This document shows, piece after piece, positions 1 through 5,752 of a stretch of DNA of 7,314 nucleotides. This stretch comes from Acidocella sp. (GTDB lineage: Bacteria; Pseudomonadota; Alphaproteobacteria; Acetobacterales; Acetobacteraceae): NCBI GenBank assembly GCA_029077775.1, contig JAQNCU010000137.1:1-7314 (forward strand), read 5' to 3'. How positions within the stretch are numbered: position 1 is the stretch's first letter; the number at the start of each line of letters is the position of its first letter. Under the pieces are notes generated by a model, which made no database searches, was not told where the DNA came from, and was given only the letters and a program-made list of their open reading frames with translations. Position numbers and translations under genes: made by a program.

Positions 1-592
1 GCGCGATCCTGCCAGCCTGGACCGGCCTTCCACCCCGACCTTGCCACCTTCGATCATGATCGGCGATTTGGGCAGCAGCAGCATTCATTACGGGTTGATT
101 TTCGGCCTGGTTGCCTGCCTGGCCGCCTGGTTCTTCGTGTACTTCACCAAATATGGGTTTGCCGCGCGCATCGCTGGCGGTAATGCCCGCGCGGCGCGGG
201 TAGTTGGACTGCCGGTGGAACGCATGGTGATCGGCTTTTGCGCCGCCGCCGGCGGCTTTGCCGGTCTGGCCGGCATGGTCGAAGTTGCCGCCGTGCAAGG
301 TGCCGCCAGTTCCGACCTTGCCACTGGCGTCGGCTATACCGGCATTCTGGCGGCCTTTCTGGCCCGGATGAATCCGCTGGCTTTGATTCCGGTCGCCATT
401 CTGCTGGGCGGGCTGGATGCAGCGGGCGGCTTTCTGCAACAGCGGCTTGGCCTGCCGGATGCCACCATCCAGATGCTGCGCGGCATATTATTCGTCATGC
501 TGCTAAGCTTCGAGGCCTTGCAGGGCAGGCTGACGCAATTCCTGCCGAAACGTCCGGCGGCACTACCCCCCGGCGCAAGGGTGTCCGGCTAA
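1..592 (+). CDS. ABC transporter permease, BmpC/YufP type (nucleoside/simple-sugar importer family), 5'-truncated by window edge
   Basis: The reading frame is open from base 2 to the TAA at 590-592, so this is the C-terminal ~196 residues of a protein that normally has about 350; the start lies outside the window. A TTG at 41 is in frame but is not a credible start. The visible part has about four hydrophobic membrane segments: roughly bases 89-155, 220-290, 330-415 and 475-520. Between the first two is the cytoplasmic loop GGNARAARVVGLP, matching the G-x-N-x-x-AAR-x-x-G-I coupling loop of BPD_transp_2 permeases that contacts the ATPase. The YTGILAAFLARMNPLAL and ILLGGL stretches are typical of this family. 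It would form the inner-membrane channel with the next gene's product, which overlaps it by one base. Family members import nucleosides, purines or related compounds with a BMP-type lipoprotein. The substrate cannot be read from the permease. Family assignment is confident. Confidence 0.9.
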   Translation, partial: RDPASLDRPSTPTLPPSIMIGDLGSSSIHYGLIFGLVACLAAWFFVYFTKYGFAARIAGGNARAARVVGLPVERMVIGFCAAAGGFAGLAGMVEVAAVQGAASSDLATGVGYTGILAAFLARMNPLALIPVAILLGGLDAAGGFLQQRLGLPDATIQMLRGILFVMLLSFEALQGRLTQFLPKRPAALPPGARVSG

Positions 593-1518
593 TGGCTGGC
601 GATGCATTGGGCTGGTGGGGCGTTCCACTTGCCGTCGGGGCTGGGGCCATCCGCGTCTCCACCCCGTTTCTGTTCGTCAGCCTGGGAGAGGTCGTTACCG
701 AGACCTCCGGCCGGATCAATCTGGGCCTGGAAGGCACGCTGGTGATGGGGGCGATGACCGGTTACGCCGTCAGCTACCTCACAGGCTCGCCTTGGCTCGG
801 CGTGCTGGTGGCCGGGATCGTCGGCGCGCTGTTTGGCGCGCTGCATGCCGCCATTTGCTCGCTGCCGAAAGTCAACGATATTGCGGTCGGCATTGCGCTG
901 ATGCTGTTTGGTACCGGCGCCGCCTTCTTCCTCGGCACAACTTTCGTTGCACCCTCCGCACGGCATCTGCCTTCCATCCCGGCCGGGTTCTGGAGCAACG
1001 TGCCGCAGATCCAGGCGGCGCTGAAGGTGAATGCGCTGTTCTTCATCGGCGTGGCAGTGGCGCCGATCCTGGCCTGGGCGCTGAAAAATACCGGCACCGG
1101 GCTGATGCTGCGCATGGTGGGCGATAATTCCGAAGCGGCGCGCGCCGCTGGCTATTCGCCGCTGATGGTGCGGCTATGGGCCACCATGTTTGGCGGCTTC
1201 ATGGCGGGGGTCGGCGGCGCCGATCTGTCGCTGTATTATCCTGGCAGCTGGAGCGAGGGCCTGTCCTCTGGCCAGGGCATCATCGCCGTGGCGCTGGTGA
1301 TTTTCGCGCGCTGGCGGCCGATGGCCTGCTTATGGGCGTCACTGCTGTTCGGCGGTGCTGGCGCGCTGGGTCCGGCGCTGCAATCGGTCGGCGTTACCGG
1401 CGGCTATTATCTGTTCAATGCCGCCCCCTATATTCTAACCCTGGTGATCATGATCATCGCCTGCTCGCCGGACCGCACGCTGGCGGGCGCGCCGGGCGAA
1501 CTTTCCATCACCAAATAG
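592..1518 (+). CDS. ABC transporter permease, YufQ type (second permease of nucleoside-type importer)
   Basis: Complete protein of 308 residues, the usual size for the second permease of BMP-type importers. The start is the ATG at 592, which overlaps the previous stop (TAATG); AAGGG lies 10 bases upstream as a plausible ribosome site. The frame runs further upstream, but that stretch overlaps the first permease and reads as arginine-rich noise. Hallmarks: TETSGRINLGLEG at residues 36-48 (family S-E-R-x-G-x-x-N-I-G-L-E-G), the coupling loop VGDNSEAARAAG at 176-187, and SGQGIIAVALVIFARWRP at 226-243. About eight hydrophobic segments are seen, including 68-88, 97-115, 148-164, 196-211, 228-240, 246-265 and 276-292. 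It should pair with the first permease as a heterodimer driven by the ATPase at 2196-3701. Translational coupling to its partner fits equal subunit supply. Substrate is unknown from sequence alone; the hydrolase just downstream suggests a small amide-containing nitrogen compound. Confidence 0.93.
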   Translation: MAGDALGWWGVPLAVGAGAIRVSTPFLFVSLGEVVTETSGRINLGLEGTLVMGAMTGYAVSYLTGSPWLGVLVAGIVGALFGALHAAICSLPKVNDIAVGIALMLFGTGAAFFLGTTFVAPSARHLPSIPAGFWSNVPQIQAALKVNALFFIGVAVAPILAWALKNTGTGLMLRMVGDNSEAARAAGYSPLMVRLWATMFGGFMAGVGGADLSLYYPGSWSEGLSSGQGIIAVALVIFARWRPMACLWASLLFGGAGALGPALQSVGVTGGYYLFNAAPYILTLVIMIIACSPDRTLAGAPGELSITK

Positions 1519-1521
1519 GAG
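1517..1521 (+). promoter_or_regulatory. Ribosome binding site of the cysteine hydrolase
   Basis: AGGAG lies six bases before the ATG at 1528 and overlaps the stop codon (TAG, 1516-1518) of the preceding permease. This is a strong Shine-Dalgarno in a nine-base gap and fixes the hydrolase start. It suggests the enzyme is translated well relative to the overlapping transporter genes, whose own sites are weaker. Confidence 0.8.
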
Positions 1522-1527
1522 CGAATT

Positions 1528-2199
1528 ATGGTCAAGGCCCTTCCCTATACCTGGCCCTATGACAACCTGTGGTCGCCTGCCGATACCGCGCTTATCATCA
1601 TCGACATGCAGATCGATTTCTGCGGCGCTGGCGGCTATGTTGAGAAAATGGGCTACGATATCGCCCTCACCCGTGCGCCGATCGGCCCGATTTCGACCGT
1701 GCTGGCCGCCATGCGGGCACGTGGGTATCACATTTTCCATACCCGCGAGGGCCACCGGCCTGATCTTGCCGACTTGCCAGCCAATAAACGCTGGCGTTCC
1801 CGACAGATAGGTGCTGGGATCGGCGATCCCGGGCCCTGCGGCAAAATTCTAATCCGTGGCGAGCCAGGCTGGGAGATTATTCCGGAGCTGGCGCCACTGC
1901 CGGATGAACCCATTATCGACAAGCCCGGCAAGGGAAGTTTTTACGCCACCGACCTGGAGCTGCTGCTGCGGGTGCGCGGGATTCGCAACATCGTGCTAAC
2001 CGGCATCACCACCGATGTATGCGTGCACACCACCATGCGCGACGCCAATGATCGCGGCTTTGAATGCCTGCTGCTGACCGATTGCTGCGCTGCCACCGAC
2101 AAGACCAATCACGACCACGCTATTAAAATGATCTTGATGCAAGGCGGGGTTTTCGGTGCCGTCGCGAATTCCGCGGATTTCATCGCGGGACTGGCATGA
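1528..2199 (+). CDS. biuH: Cysteine hydrolase, isochorismatase-like family, probable biuret amidohydrolase (BiuH-like)
   Basis: Complete protein of 223 residues in the isochorismatase-like hydrolase fold. The catalytic triad is visible: Asp26 in IIIDMQIDFC, Lys132 in IIDKPGKGSF and Cys165 in GITTDVCVHTTMRDAND, with the cis-peptide region preceding the cysteine. From memory, Rhizobium leguminosarum biuret hydrolase has Asp36, Lys142, Cys175 and a substrate-gating Gln215. All four align here with a constant offset of ten (Gln205 in MQGGVFGAV). Long blocks such as HTREGHRPDLADLPANKRW (71-89) and GAGIGDPGPCGKIL (95-108) also look like BiuH rather than like RutB or nicotinamidase. BiuH converts biuret to allophanate and ammonia in the cytoplasm. 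Triuret hydrolase (TrtA) and other ureido/carbamoyl amidases are close relatives, so the substrate is not proven. It sits inside a transporter operon: nine bases after the permease and overlapping the ATPase start by four bases (ATGA). No allophanate hydrolase is in the window. Family is near certain; biuret specificity is likely but inferred. Confidence 0.85.
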   Translation: MVKALPYTWPYDNLWSPADTALIIIDMQIDFCGAGGYVEKMGYDIALTRAPIGPISTVLAAMRARGYHIFHTREGHRPDLADLPANKRWRSRQIGAGIGDPGPCGKILIRGEPGWEIIPELAPLPDEPIIDKPGKGSFYATDLELLLRVRGIRNIVLTGITTDVCVHTTMRDANDRGFECLLLTDCCAATDKTNHDHAIKMILMQGGVFGAVANSADFIAGLA

Positions 2200-3701
2200 G
2201 CGCTTTAGGCCTTGAAGCCATCGAGATTACGAAACGCTTCGGCGATTTCACGGCGCTGGATCGCGTTTCGCTGACATTGCGCCCCGGCACGGTGCATGCG
2301 CTGCTGGGCGAAAACGGCGCCGGAAAATCGACTTTGGTAAAATGCCTGATGGGATTCTACCATGCCGATTCCGGCGAGATAAAAATCGCCGGGAAAACGC
2401 AGAAGGTCGGTAATCCGCGCGATGCTCAAGGTGCCGGCATCGGCATGGTGTACCAGTATTTTACGCTGGTGCCCTCGATGACCGTGCTGGAAAACCTGAC
2501 CATGGGGCTGGGCTTTCGCCCCGGCCGGATCGACTGGAGAGCCGAGCGTGCGAAACTTTCGGCTTTTTTGGCGACCATGCCGTTTGGCGTGGATATCGAC
2601 CGGCCGGTTTCGCAGCTTGCCGCCGGCGAGAAGCAGAAGGCGGAAATCCTCAAGCAGCTATATTTGCAGGCCAGGATTCTGATCCTGGACGAACCGACCT
2701 CGGTGCTCACGCCGCAGGAGGCCGATGAGATGCTGGGCCTGGTCCGTTCCATGGCGGTGGAAGGCCGGCTGAGCGTGCTGATCATCACCCACAAATTCCG
2801 CGAGGTGCTGGCCTTCGCCGATGAGGTGACGGTTCTGCGCCGCGGAAAGCTGGTCGGGGCCGGCAAGGTGAACGATCTTGGCGTCGCCAGGATGGCGAGC
2901 CTGATGATGGGCGACCAGGCAGCGGGTGATCACGCAGGCAGGCTGGAACGCGAATCCGGCGCGCTGATGTTGGAGCTGAACAATGTTTCCGCCTTGGATG
3001 ATGCCGGCAACCCGGCCTTGCGCCGGGTAAACCTGCAGGTGCATCGGGGCGAGATTGTCGGGGTCGCCGGTGTTTCCGGCAACGGCCAGACGGCTTTGGT
3101 TGAAGTGCTGGCCGGTCAGCGCAAGCATCAAGGGCTGGTGGCGGTGGCTGGCGAGGCGTTCGGCGCGTCCCGCAAGGAAATCTGGCGGCACAAATTCTCG
3201 CTGCTGCCGGAAGAACCTTTGCGTAATGCCTGTGTCGGCCGGATGAGCGTTGCCGAAAACATGGCTTTTCGTAATTTTGACCGCCCGCCTTTGGGCGGCG
3301 GCATTCTGGTTCGCCGCGCGGCGATGCAGCGGCAGGCTGATGATCTCATCGCGCGCTACAACGTCCGCACCACCGGTCCCGACGCGCCGGTCGCCACCCT
3401 CTCCGGCGGTAATGTGCAGCGTGCGGTGCTGGCGCGGGAACTTTCCGGCGAGGTGGATGTGCTGGTCTGCGCTAACCCCGTGTTCGGCCTGGATTTCGCG
3501 GCCGTGGCCGATATTCACGGCCAGATTGTCGCCGCCCGCAACCGCGGCGCCGCGGTGCTGCTGGTGAGCGAAGACCTTGACGAATTGCTGGAACTGGCCG
3601 ACCGGGTCGTGGTGATTTTCGCAGGCGCTATCGTTTACGAAACTTCCCGGTCCGGCGCGGACCGTCAGGCCATTGGTATTCACATGGCTGGCCACGCGTG
3701 A
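2196..3701 (+). CDS. ABC transporter ATP-binding protein, two-domain BmpB/YufO/RbsA type
   Basis: Complete protein of 501 residues, the normal size for fused two-cassette ATPases of nucleoside and sugar importers. The ATG at 2196 overlaps the hydrolase stop by four bases, with GGGA five bases upstream. Domain 1 (about 5-240) has Walker A GENGAGKST at 38-46, Q-loop Gln87, signature LAAGEKQ at 141-147, Walker B ILILDEP at 161-167 and H-loop His199. Domain 2 (about 257-496) is degenerate, as is usual in this family. Its Walker A position reads GVSGNGQT (292-299) without the lysine, the signature LSGGNVQ (402-408) is good, the Walker B glutamate is replaced (VCANPVFGLD, 424-433), and the switch histidine is missing (VSED, 457-460). 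The result is one canonical and one degenerate ATP site. It would energise the two permeases upstream. Finding the ATPase after both permeases and a hydrolase, rather than before the permeases, is less common for this transporter class. Confidence 0.95.
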   Translation: MSALGLEAIEITKRFGDFTALDRVSLTLRPGTVHALLGENGAGKSTLVKCLMGFYHADSGEIKIAGKTQKVGNPRDAQGAGIGMVYQYFTLVPSMTVLENLTMGLGFRPGRIDWRAERAKLSAFLATMPFGVDIDRPVSQLAAGEKQKAEILKQLYLQARILILDEPTSVLTPQEADEMLGLVRSMAVEGRLSVLIITHKFREVLAFADEVTVLRRGKLVGAGKVNDLGVARMASLMMGDQAAGDHAGRLERESGALMLELNNVSALDDAGNPALRRVNLQVHRGEIVGVAGVSGNGQTALVEVLAGQRKHQGLVAVAGEAFGASRKEIWRHKFSLLPEEPLRNACVGRMSVAENMAFRNFDRPPLGGGILVRRAAMQRQADDLIARYNVRTTGPDAPVATLSGGNVQRAVLARELSGEVDVLVCANPVFGLDFAAVADIHGQIVAARNRGAAVLLVSEDLDELLELADRVVVIFAGAIVYETSRSGADRQAIGIHMAGHA

Positions 3702-3718
3702 GTATCAAACAGTCTTTG

Positions 3719-3729
3719 CAACCAGGTTG
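3719..3729 (+). promoter_or_regulatory. Candidate operator: palindrome at the regulator start
   Basis: CAACC-A-GGTTG is a perfect 5+5 inverted repeat around one base, in the 27-bp gap between ATPase and regulator genes and touching the GTG at 3729. GntR/FCD proteins bind short palindromes and often regulate themselves, so this is a possible autoregulatory site. An 11-bp palindrome can occur by chance, and no second copy is seen at another promoter in the window. Confidence 0.2.
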
Positions 3730-4451
3730 TGCGTGTGCCTGACGGTTTGACGAACCAGGGTTCAACCACGCCGCGGGCCCGCGCCGCGGAGGCCATTTAT
3801 GCCGGGCTGCTGGCGGATATCACCAATTTCCGCATGCTGCCGGGCGACCGGTTTACCGAGAAAGATGTTTCCCTTCGCTTCGCTGCATCTCGCACTCCGG
3901 TGCGCGATGCGTTGTTCATGCTCAAGCGCGACGGCTTCGTGGATGTGCGTTTTCGTTCCGGCTGGCATGTCTGCCCTTTCGACTTTGAGCGCTTCGACGA
4001 GTTGTACGAGCTGCGCATCGTACTGGAGACCGCGGCGATCGAGCGGCTTTGCCAAAGCGACAACAACGCCCGGAACGAGGTGGTTCGCCGGCTGGAAGCC
4101 ATCTGGACCGTGGCGGAGGCGGCGCGGGAGCAGGAACCCGGGCGGCTGACCCAATTGGATGAGGGCTTTCATCGCGCGCTGGTCGAAGCCGCCGGCAACC
4201 GGGAAATGGCGGCGATCCACCGCGACATAACCGACAAAATCCGCATCATCCGCCGGCTGGATTTTTTTAAGGAGTCCCGTGTGGATGCCACCTATTCCGA
4301 ACACGCCCGCATCCTGCGCACATTGCGGCGCGGATTGGTGACGGAAACCCTGATCATGCTGCGCGCCCATGTCACCACCAGCAAGCAGGAAGTTCGCAAG
4401 ATCACTTTGCATATGATGCATGAAGCACGTGCCGCGTCAAAGCCTATTTAG
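3729..4451 (+). CDS. GntR-family transcriptional regulator, FadR/FCD subfamily
   Basis: Protein of 240 residues (238 if the second GTG at 3735 is used). AGG at 3724-3726 is only two bases from the GTG at 3729 but eight from the GTG at 3735, so 3735 may be the real start. Residues about 18-83 form the winged helix-turn-helix, with PGDRFTEKDVSLRFAASRTPVRDAL at 38-62 as the typical GntR recognition core. Residues about 88-225 are the all-helical FCD effector domain. The expected metal/ligand residues are present: Asp144 and His148 (LDEGFHRAL), His192 (SEHARI) and His214 (LRAHV). It is 27 bp behind the ATPase on the same strand, so it is likely cotranscribed and controls the transporter-hydrolase operon. 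The effector is probably the transported compound or a breakdown product; this is inference. It ends convergent with the acetyltransferase fragment, 15 bp away. Confidence 0.92.
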   Translation: MRVPDGLTNQGSTTPRARAAEAIYAGLLADITNFRMLPGDRFTEKDVSLRFAASRTPVRDALFMLKRDGFVDVRFRSGWHVCPFDFERFDELYELRIVLETAAIERLCQSDNNARNEVVRRLEAIWTVAEAAREQEPGRLTQLDEGFHRALVEAAGNREMAAIHRDITDKIRIIRRLDFFKESRVDATYSEHARILRTLRRGLVTETLIMLRAHVTTSKQEVRKITLHMMHEARAASKPI

Positions 4452-4466
4452 GTTTGCTTTTTGGGT

Positions 4467-4715
4467 TTACAAATCCAGTCGCAGGAATTGGCTGAAGGCG
4501 GAAGCCGCGTAATCGGCACAGGGGCCGCCATCCCTGAAACCATTTCCCCGATATAACGCGAGCGCCGGTTCAAAGGCGGGACCCCGGCCAGTTTCCAGGC
4601 TCATCTGCTTAAAGTCCTGTTGCGTTGCTTGCGCCACGAGATGCGCCAGCATTCTGCGCCCGCCCCCTTTGCCCGGAGTAACGGAAGCCCTATTTTTCCT
4701 ACACGCCATTATCAA
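4467..4715 (-). pseudogene. GNAT-family N-acetyltransferase, C-terminal fragment
   Basis: The 82-residue open frame reads GKGGGRRMLAHLVAQA, then MSLETGRGPAFEPALALYRGNGFRDGGP and ADYAASAFSQFLRLDL. This matches the second half of GNAT acetyltransferases: the acetyl-CoA pyrophosphate loop (degenerate R/Q-x-x-G-x-G/A), the SLETG strand, and the ALALYR-x-x-GF helix and strand near the C-terminus. A complete GNAT has about 150-160 residues; the first half, including the strands before the CoA loop, is missing. Residues 1-13 do not resemble the family, and I could not find the N-terminal half in any minus-strand frame up to 4950. The spacing in the CoA loop (TPGKGGGRR) also looks shortened, so a small deletion may lie there. 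Probably a decayed remnant, possibly cut by the neighbouring insertion sequence. Acetyl acceptor unknown. Confidence 0.65.
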
Positions 4716-4950
4716 CCAAAGACACGCTCTGAGGATTTAATTGTGAGTCCTCCGCCCGCGTTTCGTTGGTTTGGGCCAGCCGGATCGCGGGCATCCATGA
4801 CGAAATTGCAGCGATGCCGATGGGGTACCGGTCACTGGTAGGCGATATGGGCTCAACCTTGTCAGGGGGTCCGATTCACACATCTCTGGGCGTATTGAGA
4901 TAGCGTTGGAGAGCTGATTCACTGACCGCTGATGTGCTCGGGAGGTTTGT
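4716..4950. other. Gene-free stretch, probably including the left end of an IS element
   Basis: No convincing gene is visible on either strand; the short open frames here resemble no family I know. The part nearest 4950 should be the 5' flank of the IS4-type transposase remnant. GATTCAC occurs twice (4873-4879 and 4915-4921), possibly associated with the IS end, but without the missing right end no terminal inverted repeat can be confirmed. The junction between host DNA and IS therefore remains undefined. Confidence 0.4.
4940..4945 (+). promoter_or_regulatory. Ribosome binding site of the transposase remnant
   Basis: GGGAGG lies five bases before the ATG at 4951. This strong site supports ATG 4951 as the original transposase start even though the frame is broken downstream. 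Confidence 0.6.
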
Positions 4951-5245
4951 ATGGGCATGGGTAACATTGAAGTGAGGCGGTTTTCGGTTGGCGGGTTCGG
5001 CGACTTGCGGCTGGAAAAAGGGGGCCTGGTGTCATGCGGCGCTGGTTGCCCATCCGGGCTGCTGTATCCTGGAATTGTCAGGCGGCCAGCGGCGAGGCGA
5101 GGTAGGCTTTGGCCGGTTTTTGCGCAATCCGGCAGTGACTATGGCTGCCTTGAGTGCGGCTGCGGCGCAGAGAACCGCGGCGCGTGTCGCGGGCCGCGAC
5201 ATTCTGGACATCCAGGACACCAGCGAGATTGTGCTGGGCGGCGGG
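4951..5245 (+). pseudogene. IS4-family transposase, N-terminal remnant with a frameshift
   Basis: The start ATG gives IEVRRFSVGGFGDLRLEK in frame 1. Continuation of the same protein appears in frame 2 as ALVAHPGCC, GEVGFGRFLRNPAVTMAAL and RDILDIQDTSEIVLGG. This order (FGD-x-RLEKR, then GFGRFL-N-x-VT, then the IQDTSE strand with the first catalytic-region aspartate) is the N-terminal part of IS4-type DDE transposases common in Acetobacteraceae and other alphaproteobacteria. The frame change falls in or near the A5G5 run at 5015-5024, consistent with loss of one base. The similarity stops just after LGG (about 5242), about 100 residues into a protein that normally has about 400. The remaining DDE residues and the right IS end are absent, so it cannot transpose. 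From 5246 the frame continues into esterase sequence. Confidence 0.75.
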
Positions 5246-5638
5246 CAGGTGGATGCGGCTTTGGTTGAGCTTGGCGGCAATGACGCGCTACGCGGACTGG
5301 ACCCGGCGGCGATGCAACGTAATCTGATGTATATTTTGAACACGCTGGCGGCGCGGCACATTCCGGTTCTGGTCAGCGGCATGATCGCGCCACCCAGCCT
5401 GGGGACAGCCTATGGGCGGGAATTCAGTGCTGTGTTTGCCGCCATGGGGCGGCGACCAGGGGTGATTTATGATCCGTTTTTCCTGGCCGGGCTAACGGGC
5501 AAGCCAGCGTTGGTTCAGGCTGATGGCATCCACCCCAACGCCGCTGGTGCTGCGGTTGATCGGCGAGGCGCGGCTGCGCGCGGTGATACCGGCGGAAAAC
5601 GCTGGATAGTTTGGCTACAGACCTATTATCACACATGA
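5246..5638 (+). pseudogene. SGNH hydrolase / TesA-like arylesterase, C-terminal fragment fused to the IS remnant
   Basis: Directly in frame with the transposase remnant, the translation becomes typical of TesA-type lysophospholipase/arylesterases. Block III appears as LVELGGNDALRGLDP (oxyanion Asn), followed by ARHIPVLVSGMIAPPSLG, YDPFFLAGL, and block V as QADGIHPNAAG, with the catalytic Asp and His at about 5523-5534. Block I (G-D-S with the nucleophilic serine) and block II are missing, about 80-90 residues of the family, so it cannot be an active hydrolase. The last ~27 residues in this frame (after GAAV) look unrelated. A +1 shift near 5555-5558 would instead give a family-like tail ending at TAG 5607-5609. 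A second lesion there is possible but uncertain. The product, if made, would be an IS4-esterase chimera of no obvious function. Confidence 0.75.
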
Positions 5639-5752
5639 CTTTATCACACGGCACAAGACTATGTCTGGTTCGGACAACGGGGATGACGATACGGAGCATT
5701 TCCCTGACGAAGCGGTGTTGAATGCCAGCAGTACCGTGAGCCTCCATGTTGT

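Noticed and set aside
238..591. Upstream in-frame extension of the second permease
   Set aside because: It overlaps the first permease on the same strand and encodes an arginine-rich, non-membrane sequence; the overlapping ATG at 592 starts the family-like protein.
1446..1456. GATCATGATC palindrome, also seen near position 53
   Set aside because: Both copies lie inside permease coding sequence where they encode ordinary membrane residues; short palindrome expected by chance.
2658..3695. Long minus-strand open frame (345 codons) opposite the ATPase gene
   Set aside because: It is the antisense shadow of a GC-rich coding region; it lies within a gene with complete family motifs and shows no recognisable domain.
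3762..4421. Minus-strand open frame opposite the GntR regulator
   Set aside because: Shadow of the regulator, which has a full wHTH and FCD domain on the plus strand.
4620..4841. Plus-strand 73-codon open frame
   Set aside because: It overlaps the GNAT fragment on the other strand, and neither its composition nor its sequence suggests a known protein.
5626..5649. TTATCACAC repeated twice with a 15-base period
   Set aside because: Only two copies of nine bases, no inverted partner and no promoter context; likely chance.
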